Position numbers and translations under genes: made by a program. A DNA stretch of 64,000 nt from assembly GCA_013399895.1 (NCBI GenBank), contig VXBA01003761.1, forward strand, positions 303,703-367,702, read 5' to 3'. Under the pieces are notes generated by a model, which did not search any database, was not told the DNA's origin, and saw only the letters and a program-made list of their open reading frames with translations. How positions within the stretch are numbered: the stretch's first letter is position 1; each line of letters starts with the position of its first letter. Below are positions 36,381 through 49,663 of the stretch, one piece after another. This DNA is from Serilophus lunatus. Taxonomy: Eukaryota > Chordata > Aves > Passeriformes > Eurylaimidae.

Positions 36381-39300
36381 AAAATGAATGGGTCTGGGGG
36401 TGGAAGGAACAGACACTGCTTATGCATTTTGATTAGATAGCTAGCTATCATCCTCCATGAGAAAGGAACAGCCAGCAAGTCATGAGATCAGGAATATTAG
36501 GGTGACTTTATCACAGGATATATTTTATGTATGTTTTACTGCAGCTTACAAAGGGAGATCATGGACCTTACTAGGAGTCCTCTAGTATGATACATGCTTT
36601 TCCGTTTTCAAGTGCTTTAATCCAGCTTCTGAAAAAAAAAAAAATTATATGACCTAAATCTATAGGCTGACAGAGAAGATATTCACTGTGAACTTTTCCA
36701 TCAGAAAGTGTATGGATCAATGAATCTTTATTTCTACAAGGCAGGGTGATCAAAAGAATAGATTTATGTTGGGAAAAAAAAAACCATTTTGTTGAAAAAT
36801 GCAGTGGTGTTTGCATGGAAATTATCAGACAAAAATCCCTCCTGAAATCATAATGGATGAAAAGATTCTTGTTACAGTAGATTACTACGAACAAAAACCT
36901 AAGCATTTACTGCCAGCCTGCTAAACAGACCAGGAGGAAAATTACGCAGGCTGACATTCAGAGTCTAGTTACAGGCCTGCAAAGCTGTAGCAAGGGTGGC
37001 TAAACTTCCAGAACTGGGGTATCTCCCAAACTGGTGAGAAATATTTCTGTCTTCTCTGAAGATCACAAGCAGTGTTTACATTTGATGACAGGCATCTATG
37101 TATTGAGCGAAAAATAAACAGTGCCTTTGGGGTTGTGGGGATTTGTGTTAGGATGCTTCCATCATATAACAGGACATCTGATCATCTCTGCATGACAGAT
37201 TATCATTCTAGCAGACATGTTACCCTACAAATTTAGCTCCCACTAATTTTCCTCTAATACCATCAAAGTACTGTGAATATGGTGAGATGCAATAGACATA
37301 AATAAATATAAATAGACATTCCTTAGACATAAATTAAAGCTATCCCGTTGGACCTGCATTGAGTACAATGCTTCATCCTAAAAGTATTTCAGAGTCTTGG
37401 AGTTTCTTTACACTGCAGCAGTAAGCAGTGCCTTCTAGGAACTCTCCACAAGTTGACATGGTTTTTCTCTCAAAGAAATGTGTACTTTCCTGTGTCACTG
37501 CTTTCTTTTTTTCCCAATTCCTGTAGCAAATAAGGCAGAAGAGAAACCCTTGAGAAGGCTTAGGAGTCCATTCTGTCCTCTAACAGCCAGCCCTGATAAT
37601 TAATTCCACTCAGAAATGAGATTGTATTTTCTAGAAAGATGACATCTAAAATAACCTCATCTGTATTATAATGAAAATAAAGTTAATAGAATGAAAAGCC
37701 AAAAAACCCTAAAACTCATCTATAAATCTTAGCAAATTTTCTAACATTGTGATACTTAGCATGCCCCATATTTGATTTACACTTTTGTTGCCTGAGTAGT
37801 CTTCTCCTACTAAAAAATAAAACCTGTTAAAGAAAACACACCTGTTCTAAAGTACCTCTGAAAGTCTGCCTATTGAAGAAACATGGATTTGATTAATTTG
37901 ATTTAAAACTTGCTCTACAGTAAAAAAAGTAAAGTTCTATAACTTACTAACAGTTTTCTATAGCAAATTAGAGGTTTACTTTCATTTCTTCTGTGATGAG
38001 ATGCAGCATGGATAATTTTCATGACTGAACCACTGCCTTTATGGATGACACCACTTTAATTGCTGTGTGCTTCTGCTCCTGCACCTGTAAAATGGGAAAG
38101 TTTTATCTTTCAAGGTGTTTTGAGATCTACTGTGCAAAGGAATATTTGAGAATTTACCATTGGAATAATAATTATGTTATTGCTGACAGATTCAGATGTT
38201 ACCAAAGCTAGATAACCTATTGAAAACCAAACAAAAAAGGTGCTCCTCTATGATGTTGTCAGAAGTCTCCTAGAATTACAGCCTTTAATAAAGTTGCCTT
38301 CCTAAACACGTGCATCTGATGCTTGTGGCATGTTTTAGCAGTATGTTTTACAGAGCTGGCTATATCACAAGGTTTTAATATTCATTCACAGCCTCTTCTA
38401 GGTGTCTACAGGCAACCTTACTATGCTGATACCTACAACCACCATCTTCCCTGTTGGAACTTAGTATCATGTCAAGTCATCTGACAACAGCTACACAATG
38501 GTGCCACAAAAGCAAATGGCATTCCTGGTACCAGTCCCTCCACAAAACAGATTTGGGCATAACCTGAGCTTTGTTCCAAGATAATGTTCTGGGATGATGA
38601 TAATGTTAAGGCAGACAAGTATGATCTTAAACACAGGTTCAAGATGTGCTTAAATCGTGTAACAGCTCCCCAAAGTCCTTAACTATCTACTGTGAAAATA
38701 GAGGCATTGCTGCATTTGCTTGCCTGATTCTCTTGTGATCTTTCTCTAAATTATATTGTCTTGAACCGTGAAAAAATGTCCTGTTTCACTCCTGATGATG
38801 AAGTTCACCAGTTGCATGAAGGGGCTGCTAGATGCCCTACATGAGATGGGAGTTCCTATAATACAATCTCAAATCCCATGTCTCTTACCAAAAGCGGATG
38901 GGATATGGTTTTTCTTTTTCATCACTAACAACTGAGGAAACTGGAGACATTTATAAAGTGGTATGAATCCTCCAAATTTTCTGTCCTGCCACTGACTTAG
39001 ACTTTAAGTATCCCAAATGAGGGGACATAGGGCCTGGTGCCTGAGCTTGAGTTGAGCACATCTACAAGACAATGTGAAGTAGGGTCCTGTCTTGTATGGA
39101 AGAAATCTCTTCCACCACCCTATTCAAACCTGGGTTACTCTACATTTGTTGTTTCTATTGTCTAGTTTGTGTCTGTCCTGTTAAGCTGTCAGATAACCTG
39201 ATCAATTTTCCCTTCCTAAATCTGAACTACAGCTGAACTAGACAGAGACCATTTCAGTGGAATGCATAAGGCATAGGAGTGTTTGTCTGCTTGCCAGTTC

Positions 39301-42300
39301 AGCACAAGAGGCAGCTAGAATGGAAAACTCCTCGTTCTCGCCCATTGGAAATGAGAGATCAGAAATGTTGATATTATTATTTTCACATGTAAAGTCTAAC
39401 AACATAAATAGTAGGTACAATAACCTCTTTCTATGAGACTGGGATGGTTAGTTGTGTGTGCACATCAACACTTGGAAAGTAAAGTATGACTGAAGCTATC
39501 ACTGAGGGTCACTTCATCCTTTAAAAAGGATACAGTTCCTTCCTTATGAAGGGAGTTACCTGGGTGTAGAAACATGGCTGTTACTGCCGTTAGATAAAAC
39601 TTTCAAGAACATTTCAATGGGTTTGGACCTCAGATCTGAATGGCAATTGTAGGGACCTAGGCTCCTAAGCAACTTCATTTCTTTTGAAAATGTTAAGTAT
39701 TTTTTCTATGTTTATAGCTTTCCTACGGAGGGTTTCTCTGTGGTTCATTTATAACTGTCTGTCAAGGTATATGTTACAGTATAATTTAGAAAATCTTGAT
39801 GATTGTGATGTAGAAAATCTTTATTTTTTTGTGTTATTTAAATGTTTTTTTATCTCACCCCTTTCTGTCTTGCATCTTTAAATTTTCTGCACATTGAAAA
39901 GCATCTTTGGCCCTTTTACACACACTCAAAGTTTAAAAGAAAAACCAATAAAGCAAGCTTCCCCTCCATTTGCAACCAAGTTTCCTTTAGTGTTTCAGAG
40001 CTCTAGGGGAAAATAAAGTGCTTGATCATAGTGGCATATGATTCCATGCTCAATGTAAAGGCACTATCAGTGTAGTGTATAGAAAGTGATAATGTAGTGT
40101 CTGTTCCCCGAGGAAGAGTAGATAAAGTAATCTACCAAAGCAAATGGACTTCAAACAGTAGTTTTCAGCTAACAAAAACAAACACTATATCCCAGATTTA
40201 AAAAACAAAATGTAAAAAAATTCTTTGCACTTCTCAGCTTTCCCCTAGGAATATTCTTCCTTCCTCTCAGTTCCATGTTGTCATGGAGAGTGATGTGTTA
40301 AGGTCTGTGAAACTGGCAGGCTGCTTACTTTCAAGGTTTTAATTCACAGCTAATGTCCACTTAGCAAAAGGAGGCCTTGTTACTGCTGCAATAACAATAA
40401 CTTTACAGTGCAGACCTGGCTGGAGAGTAGGAAATTTAGACATCTTTCCTTCTAGAGTCCATATTTGCTCAGGTGCTTGAATTAAATATTTCACTGAAAG
40501 CTCCCAGGTTTAAACTTGTGAATACTGTACCCGAGAAGAGATTTTTCAAGTTAATTTTGGATGAAATTATTGAAGGGGACAATCTTTAAAATTTGTGATG
40601 CCTTACAAGAGTCAAATGTTTGGAAGAGTTTAATTTGTCACTTGCTTCCAAATTACAATTTCAAATCCAGGTTCACAGAAGAACCAGAAGACTGTCAGAA
40701 AAGATCTGAAAAACAGCTGTGAAAATGAAGAATCAAGTCAACACCAGAAATTTGAGGAATAATTTAACTGAAACTAAAATGGCAGGAAAGATATTGGAAA
40801 GAAGGAATAGCAGAAATTAACAAGAAAATCAAGTCCTTACAGCTCCAGTTATTTGCTTAACTATTGCTTCACTTTTAAACAGGTTGCTCACAGGAAGAAT
40901 TCCAAAGTAACTACCATTACTTTAAGACAAAAATTTATTGTTTATATTTAAGAAAAATATTACCAAATTCAATTTTCCTTTACCCCCCTTGCTATAATAT
41001 GCACCTCTTTTTTTTTTTTCATCCTGGATTTTGTGGATTTTTGTGTTAGAAGGCAAAAACTTATAAAACCAGCATTTCATATTTTTATTAATTTAACCAA
41101 GGAAAAAAATATTTTTTATTAAAAACAACATTAAATACTTTAATTGAAAAACATAAATGATTATAGAATTAAAACCAGAAGGAATGTATCATATCTGTAT
41201 CTGTATTGAGAACTACAGAGTGTGTTACTTGAATACATAGCTGACACCATTGACACTGTATACATGTAAAGAGGCAACATAAATTAGTTATTCTTACAGT
41301 TTCCTTCAGTTCTCAGTGTTAATAAATGGAGGTTAATATCCAGTTTTTCACCTTTCAAGACAGTACTAAAATAACTTAGATGTAAATGTCTAGGATCACA
41401 ATCTTCAAATCTAATATCCCAGCTCTTGACTAGTAATATCAAAGTGTTCATAGAAATTAAATTTGCCTAAATGTTTTCATAAAGATGAAAATAGCATATT
41501 CAGCACTTTTGATAAATGAAGGTAATATCATTCGCATCAGAGATATCACAGTAAATCTGGCATAACTTGGAAACATTTAGAAGGACAAAGGTAATAATAA
41601 TATTTTTATCAATGGCTTTTTTTCTTAAAAAATAATGGCAATGCAAACCACTTCTGCAAACAGTGTAAGGGGACAGAAAGGCATATTTTACAACAGACTG
41701 ACTGAGTATATCCCCACTGTTTACTAGTATAAGGTTTTCTTCCTAGCCTTGGGTAGAGAGTACTGATTACATTGTTTCCTATGCTTATGCAAATTACCTT
41801 CGCAGTTGTTGCATTTTTGCAATGTTTATTACCACTCATTTGAAAGCCTACTTTGTGTGGATTCTAACAAAAATAGCTATGTTTGGGTTTTGAGAGTTTG
41901 TGGCTCCTGTAATTTTTTATGTCACTCCAGTCACCACTACTTCATTTTTTTTTCCTTCTGGTGCTCATAATTCCATGTCATTCAAATCTTCGAAATGGGC
42001 AGTGAATGAATCTCCAGAAACTTTTTGTCTGATGATACTGCATTGGTCAAAAAACAGAATAACACTCTGAACTGTGAATGGATTCTCTTAACTCCTTAGC
42101 TTCATTTCAGGCAAACAGAAATTCCTTGTTTCTGTTAACGGGGATTATATTTTAGTAGGAGATAATGTATATAGGTCATTCCCTGTGATCAGTAAAATAG
42201 TTTTTACTTTCACAGCCTTTATAGTAAGTAAACTGTGCTGTGCTTTCTGTACTGGCTTTTACAGCTTAGAAGTATTTCAGGATAAGATCTATTTCAAGAT

Positions 42301-42960
42301 CAATAACTGTGAATCCTATAAAGAGCCGAAAACAAGCAAATACATATTTGGATGTTTCCTCTGCTAGACAAAAGTTAGCTAAATTCTAGTCAGAAACCAT
42401 TAGGTCTGCAGTTGGTCAACAAAAACCTAAAAAAAAGAATAAAATTAATTCACATTTTTCATAGCAACTTCAAAATCCTGGAGATTAATTTTTACTCTAT
42501 TCCGCTGCATGGTTTGAAAAGGGGAAGAACAGACTGTGGAATCTTTTGACAATCAGTGTATGCTATTCAACCAGAACAGAATTAATTGGCTTGGAGGAAA
42601 AATAATTTGCTGAAATAACACCTAATACATGTCATCAGTGTGGTGATTGAGCCAAACCCACTAAATCATTGCTGGGATCTAGCCACTGTGCATAACTCCA
42701 AAGTGCTAATCAGAGAATTTGTAGTAGCTTTTGTATGGACTAAATATGTGAAAGAGCCATCTGTCTTTTTGAATCTTATTTGCTGATGCATATTTTCCTA
42801 GGTTGCCTTTAAATGTGGAATGAGAACAAATGAGATATTTCAGTACTATGTAAACCATATTTTCAAGTCTATGAAGTCAGAAATGCTGACTTTACATTAG
42901 TCAATAGGGGATGGGTCTGACGTTTAGTACTACTAAAATGTTTGTTTAGTTTATTTGAAG

Positions 42961-43002
42961 GGGTTTTTTGGTTTTTTTTTTGTTTTTTTTTGTTTTTTTT
43001 TT
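42961..43002. repeat. T-rich (G-interrupted) low-complexity tract
   Basis: About 42 bases of T broken by single or paired G residues. It could be a decayed oligo-T tract; no retroelement body is recognisable next to it. Confidence 0.75.
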
Positions 43003-45936
43003 CATGCTGACATGTAGATGAAACTACCTTGAATCGGCACCAGATTTGTCAGGCAGTAGATATTTATGTACACTTCTTTCTTCAAAAACCACAAGCACTA
43101 CTCTGTTCAGCCAATGTCTGATGAAAGAAAATACCATGAAATGAAAGGGAGTGGCCAGTCCATGCCGTGTGGTAATGTAATGCTGGGGTTGGCATAGCTT
43201 TGGAGAGCAAAATTAAGTAGGATGGTAGCAAAACACAAGACCACAGGCAGTTACAGGGAGCCCTATTAGACAGCACTATCACTAAAAGAAAAAGAGTAAA
43301 AAGTTTTTACTGTTTCGTATTAAGTAAAAATATTTGTGTTATCCCCCATCACAGATCCTCATATAAAGCTGGGAAAAGTGCACATACACTGGTACGTGAT
43401 CTACTGTCCGTATAAAAATTATGTAAAAACTCTCAAGATTTGGTTTCTCACATTTCTCACCACTCACATTTTGTTGGAGTTTTTTTAACATCAAAAAGAA
43501 CACCATCAAAAAATCCACTAAGAAATTTCCCTTAAAAAAATTTATATCTTCTTCACTTTTTTTCCTTAAAAGACATAATGTGTAACTTGTAGATAAAGAC
43601 ATCATCCATGTTTGGCCATATATTTATATTTTCCTATATTTCACACTCATGATTATTAAAAGAACTACATGCTCTGTACAGCCAGAAACTAGCTAGAGAA
43701 AAGCATGACAATGTGTATCAACTCCTTGGCCTAGAAACCTTAACATTGTACTTCTAAGCTACTGCACAACTAACTGCTGAGTTTTAGCAGTTTTTTGAGT
43801 GAAGGAGCAGCCTCCGCATGTCAGAATGATGCACATATTTTGTAGTACAGAGTATCATTGCACACAAACTGTGATCCAATATACTTTAACAATAAAAATG
43901 TAAGCCATAGAAGTTTCTCATGGGATAAGAAATGCTATCATTTTGACGCACAAAGTGTAATAAGTGACTAATATTACAAAATTTTCATCCATTCATTGGT
44001 GAATGGTCTTCAGGCTAGAGGGTAGGAAAAAATAAAAAGATACATATATGCAATCTTTGCAGTCTTTGGGGGATAAAGCAAATAAAAAAATCAAAACTCT
44101 TTTGTTTATACTTGAGGGTAATTCAATTTAATCTCATTTAGAACATGACAGAAAGATGAAAACTAAAATGAAAACAGCTTTTGAATTAAAGACAATCTTT
44201 TCAAATCAATCAACATTAAAGAAGAAAAGAATTGGAACAATAAGTGAATGACATGCGCTATTGCTTGGAAACTTTTGAAATCTTAGCTTTGTAAACAAGA
44301 GAAAATCTTCTATATTTATGTATTGATGGGACTAATTTCATCACTTAAATTCCCTAAACCATAATACACGGGGTGACTCCATTCATATTCTGCTCATAAA
44401 GCTGTTTGAAATTTACTCCCATTTTTTAATATTTGGCTAGTCTTTGTATACCTAAATATTCTGTTCTAATAAAAGAGAATATCTATCTGACATAAAATTT
44501 ATAAGTAGTTCTGTTTACCTCTTGGTTGATTAACACTAACCCATGAATTGCAGAAGTGTCTTCACAGGTTTGTGGAAAAGAGTATTCACGATGGACAGAG
44601 CTCTGTCATTCATTAGAAAGAATTTACACATGACATCTCAATCTCATAACTCTATCCTTAGTAAGAATTTTGGTGTATAAAATCCACCTTTATATACTTC
44701 CATGCAATTTTGTATGATTTGGACATTTAATTAAGGAGCTTTAAAAATACATTACAAACTACTCCTTACTCTGCTATATTTCTCCTGAGAATGCATCAAA
44801 TTAGGAGAAAATCAGGTGAATTTATATTGCACCTGATTGAATAGTAGAGTAAATCAAAATTGAACTAACTGGAAATGCATTAAATGAGTGGTTTGTATTT
44901 CATAATTTCTTTTATGTCACGTGTTGAAGTGCAGTTCAAGTATGGCACCATGTTACACCTAGTTGCAAGAACATATATGTGTGGATATACATATACACGC
45001 ATACAAAAATAGGTGTTCCTGTAAGAAAGTTCAGCTGATGACATTCATGAAACTGAAATGTTAGGCATAATGGCTATTTGTGATATTGAAGGTATGTTTT
45101 AGTGGAAAGACTTTAAAGTCACTTTTTAATTTAAAAATATAATCTTTCTACTTTTTCTGCTTATCCATTCTCAACTCTCACACTTTCCCCATGTTGCCCA
45201 CTTCAGCTGACATAATCTCTACTTGCTCATAAATGTCTCTGTTGCCTTTGTGTTTTTCCCTGCACTACTCCTAGAGCTAGGAATGTCTTGCCTGAAGTAA
45301 ATATTGCTCCTCTTTCATGTGTCTCTCCTATGGTTCTGCCACAAAACAGACAAAAATTAGCTAAATTTAAATGGCTAATTGAGAGTCATTTGGAGCCTGA
45401 GGGACTAATGGAGAAAGACTACTTTCATACATTTAATCAAAACCTGATTAAAATATATATGAATATGAGCAGGCTTATTAACTATCTGCTCTTTTCTTCA
45501 GCCATTGCCTTTTGTTTTTTACTATGGTTTCTTTGTGGAAGAGGCCATGTATAGTTTCTGTTACACAGTACCTTGTAGAAGAGATCAGTTGTGGTTGGAA
45601 TCTCTGGGCTTTGCTATAGTGGAGTTGTAAGAACAAACAGTAAGACTAAAGTTCTTTCCAGTGCTATGCAGTCATTTTAGGCTAGCTCTTATTCCAGTAA
45701 AAGTCAGCAAAGTAACATTTGAACTTTTATGAAACAAATCACAAAGTCCAATTCATTCTCTTTTTTTTTAGAAAGAGCTAAAAACCCAACAAAAAACCCA
45801 CTTCATACTTTTTGTTACTACCCTCAGTGAGAACAGTCAACTTCATGAATTTTTCCAACTCAGACATCTGAGTATCATGATCAGCCAAGTAAACCTGACA
45901 TCTAAAATGAAATGTAATCCTAACAAAATGTAAATT

Positions 45937-45960
45937 AAAAACAAACAAACAAACAAACAA
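45937..45960. repeat. (AAAC)n microsatellite
   Basis: About five AAAC units in a row, preceded by an A-rich run. Confidence 0.85.
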
Positions 45961-46760
45961 CCTGATAAATTCAACAATTTCTTTTTCATGACTGAAAAGC
46001 TTTATTTGAGTTTCTGCATTTCTCCTTCTTCTTTATACTTAAGAGTACACTGCGGAATATTTTTTGTTCTAAACATAAATTCAACTGGTACATCTGTCAT
46101 TGAGTAGTAGTTCTGATGCTTAATAACCATGCTTCGTTCAGGAAATATCCATTATTCATTTCCAGTGTACCTTCTGGCTGATTTACTGAATCTACCTTCT
46201 GTTGGAGAGTTTTCTACTAGATTGAATTGGCCTTTATGTGGCAGTGCCTGAGTGCCCACGTTTTTTAGTTTCAGCTTTTTGCCATGCTCTATGTCTGTAA
46301 CTCCACTTGACAACAGACTAAGTCTTGGGAATTTCCAACAGGAAATGCTGTCCCCAGTATGATCAGACACACTCTTGTTGTCTGCAGTTTGTGTTTTGAA
46401 CAGCAAGCATTCCTCCCTTCATATATTTGAGAGTATTTCAGTTTTGTGATTAAGGCGGGTATTAGATGACCTTTACTCTTCTTTCCCTTGCTTTCCTCTT
46501 AAGAGTTAAATGAAAGCCTTCCGTTCCTCTACAGGGTACTTAGAACTAAGGCACTATGGCGCTAGCAGCAGGTTGGTTTCATTACATTGATAGGATACAT
46601 GTGCTGTTTTTTATCTCTAGCATTTTCTCAGTAATTCAGCACTTTAAAGTCTCAGCTGTCTACCGATCTGCAGACAATTGTTTGGTGTAATACTATCCGG
46701 AAAAAGCTGATAAAACACAGATGTGACTAGGTCTCTGAAATTTGTGGTTTGCTAAGTGGG

Positions 46761-46800
46761 TTTTTTTCTTTTTCTTTTTTTTTTCTTTTTTTTTTTTTTT
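46761..46800. repeat. Poly-T tract with C interruptions
   Basis: Forty bases of T with three isolated C residues. Simple low-complexity DNA. Confidence 0.85.
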
Positions 46801-47984
46801 GCCATTCTTGCCCATGGCAAGTTAGCTTCCCTACCAGGCATGAAGGCATAGACTTTTGTTAAAATGTTGCAACAAGAAGGTAATTGCTGAAAATCAAGAA
46901 AAGTTAGTTGAAATATAAAGCAGAAACATTATAACTATTTTCCCTATTTTTCATCATAATCCCCCACAAACATCTCTCAATATTTTACCCAATGAATATC
47001 TAAAATAGTTTTCTTTTTCAAAGCCTTCACAGTGAAGTGTGGATTTCTGGCAATCCTACGCAGATCTGTTTTAAGCAAAGCATTTTTTAGGCGCTAAGAG
47101 CCAATGGCTTGATTTTTCCAAGTGGCTGAGATTTCATAGTCACAGTGAGGCTTGCCTAGATAAAAGATTTGATTGTGCTCAAACAAGATTGGAAGCAATC
47201 TAGTTAGATGGCAGGATGTTACCATCTCTTAGTGGTTAGTGTTTAGACAAGGACAAATTATGTTCACCATAGCATCAGCTGAACACAATTTTTCCTGGCT
47301 TCCATTGACCTCTAACTTGTGACTGGCCTCCCGTCCTCTCACTCAGTTATCACAATTCCATTCAAACACAACCACATTTTGTAATGCAGGGAATCCTTAC
47401 TGACAGCATAAGAATATTTGCATGTGCTCAATTCTTTTACAAACAGGCTCACATCATCTTGGGCATTCCTGCATGAGGGTGTTCCTTAGACGGTTTGTGT
47501 AATGTAGATGTTTCTAAACATGGAAGATTTTCATTTGGATTATCTGAATTAAGTTCTTAACTGTGGCAATTAGGGTTTGGTTTTTTTTTTAATATAGCCA
47601 GACTAGTACACCTTTGAATGTGAAGACAGTTTGTTGGCACAGTGGTACTTAGTCTACTCACATGAGTTACCACTAGGACTGCAGGCTATACAGCTCTTTC
47701 CCTCCTCCCAAAGAGTCTCAGTCTTAGCACAGTAGTAGTAACCAGTTTAACTTAGAAGAGACTGATTTTCCAGCATGCAAAGTGAAATGAGAATTTCTGA
47801 AGACTAAATAGATGAACATGTCTGAAAGAAACCAGACTGTGCCATAATATTCCTATTTAGCTGCAGAGTGCGGGGGAGGGAGTGAAAATTGCAAAAGGAT
47901 GCTGATTGACATCTGTGTGTCTGTGTGATAACTACACACAGCTTTAGTGATTTATGTGCTAGACAGGTTTTCCATTCCGATTCA

Positions 47985-48140
47985 AATGAAAGGCCATCTT
48001 GTAATTAAAGGCTCAGTTTGCAGTTCCTGATTTCTGAAGGAAGAGGGCGTTTCTATTTATTCCAGAAACACTTAGTGGTTACATGCATGGCTGGCAGCAA
48101 TTTCCCACAATGTGTAAATTAGTCAATCCCAAAGTCAGTA
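47985..48140. other. Candidate conserved non-coding element
   Basis: Complex, repeat-free sequence with a CTTGTAATTAAAGGC homeodomain-type core, a TTCCAGAAA-like STAT half-palindrome near 48060, and a CACAATG SOX-like word. The frame is closed in all readings. This is suggestive only. Confidence 0.22.
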
Positions 48141-48866
48141 AACTTTTGCTTTGAAGTGGACATTAATGAAGTGCACCATTAGAGCCTAATGATTGTTCAC
48201 ATTTGTATTTTAGGGGCCCCTCTTGCTTTTGATGTCTTAGTGCCTTGGTTTCTTGACTTTAGTTATCTAAATGCCAGGGCAGCTAAACTCCTAAGAGAAC
48301 TCAGAAAAAATTTAATGAAAAAAGTTAGTACTGGCCTGACTGATGTTGGCACTTCAAAGCTGGAACAGACTAAATTGCTGTAGACTGCTTAATTCAAAAG
48401 TGCTCCCTTGTGGATGACAGTGCATGGTGACAAAGTTCAATTGGCAACAGGAGACAGGCAAGATCAAAGACCCTCTATTGTAATAGTTTTGTTCCATGAA
48501 GAATTGCTTATTGTCAGTAGTTTTTCAAGCCTTTACTGGCTCCAGCTTCATATCAGGATCCCCTGGTTCACAACCAGCCTAAATAAATAATTATAATTAC
48601 ATCCTCCTAATAATACATTGCACTTCTAAATACTTATGTCTCTCCAAGGTCCAAAAAAGAAAAGTGTGTGTTAGGAACAAGAACTTGGGGAGAACCTTGT
48701 TTTTTGGAACTTCTTTGTTCAGAAGCATACAAAATACAAAGTCCCTCAGAAGGTTAATGCCATGTTTGCAGCAATTGAGACTTGCTCCAGACAAAGCCAC
48801 ACTGCCCTTCCTACCAGAGCAATGATGCTGCAGCTTCTAATTTGCGTTGCCTGCCAGTTTGTTTTA

Positions 48867-48894
48867 ATATTCAGTTTAAGATGAAACTGAATAT
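48867..48894. repeat. Perfect 11-bp hairpin with 6-base loop
   Basis: ATATTCAGTTT (48867-48877) and its exact reverse complement AAACTGAATAT (48884-48894) flank the loop AAGATG. No following T-run, terminator or RNA gene context is present, so it is reported only as a structure. Confidence 0.8.
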
Positions 48895-49057
48895 AATACT
48901 GTAAACTGTGCTTTCTCTCTTATTAAGGCACTAGTTTGAGGGAACTTTTAAGAAATGCTGAACTTTACGCTAACAATGTTAAGGAAATATTCATCATTCA
49001 TAGCATACTGGATCTTTGATTTCCCCTCTTGGCACAAACAATTCTGAAAAATATGAC

Positions 49058-49073
49058 TTTTTTTTTTTTTTTT
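49058..49073. repeat. Poly-T tract
   Basis: Sixteen T residues; simple repeat. Confidence 0.85.
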
Positions 49074-49399
49074 CTAATCTGAAGCTGAAAAGATGCCCTG
49101 TCTGAAATTATTTAGTTACATTGGAAACCATTTTTAATTTNTGTTCACCATCTGTAAGGAACTGGTGAAAGACAAGAAAGACATCGTCCCTTCTTTGTAG
49201 CATTCAGGGATGTTGTCTCATAAAATGCACATGGTATTGTCAGAATTGCTTGTCTTGAACTAATTATAAAAACATGTTTGGTGACAATTCAAGAAGCCAC
49301 TGTGTGATAATTTTCATGCATATTGACAGAAGTTACTTTTATTTTTTAATAATCACAAACAACACTTTTTCACAGAAAATTTCAACACATTTAGCACAA

Positions 49400-49495
49400 G
49401 ATGAGCAAGTGGAAAGGAGGGATGAGCAAGGGCACCTAGAAAGGAGGCAACAAAAAGAAATTAATTGCAGACAACAAAAAGAAATTAGTTGCAAT
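49400..49495. repeat. Two adjacent tandem duplications (about 21/27 bp and 24 bp)
   Basis: A GATGAGCAAG...AAAGGAGG unit occurs twice: 21 bp at 49400-49420 and 27 bp with a 6-bp insert at 49421-49447. It is followed immediately by two copies of a 24-bp unit beginning CAACAAAAAGAAATTA (49448-49471, 49472-49495) that differ at three positions. All periods are multiples of three, so the plus-strand frame 49274-49498 stays open across them with a repeated QQKEI motif. This looks like tandem slippage, not selection on a protein. Confidence 0.8.
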
Positions 49496-49644
49496 TAAAT
49501 CACATCTGCAATGGACTCAGACCTGTTGATCTGATTTTATTGATCATTTAAAGAAACCAAAAGAGAGAATACAGTTTCAATCCTTCCTTAAAACTCCTTC
49601 CTGAGGAGCATCAAAATTGTGGTTGGGTTATTTATTTCTTTGTC

Positions 49645-49663
49645 TTTTTTTTTTTTTTTTTTT
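49645..49663. repeat. Poly-T tract
   Basis: Nineteen T residues; simple repeat. Confidence 0.85.

Larger units (their letters stand above)
30896..42960. other. Unique non-coding DNA, no gene seen
   Basis: The longest open frames in the window lie here: 116 codons at 33268-33618 (plus) and 111 codons at 36571-36906 (minus). The first ends in an AAAC-rich tract and the second in low-complexity DNA. Neither has a recognisable domain. A (AT)n run occurs at 32765-32781. The stretch 34800-36400 is noticeably less AT-rich and is mentioned in the findings. Confidence 0.5.

Noticed and set aside
48189..48383. Possible exon after an acceptor-like TTTGTATTTTAG
   Set aside because: The pyrimidine tract is weak, the frame closes within 64 codons, and the translation resembles no family I recognise.
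48867..48894. Perfect hairpin considered as a transcription terminator
   Set aside because: Bacterial-type terminators do not apply to this nuclear vertebrate sequence and no T-run follows it.
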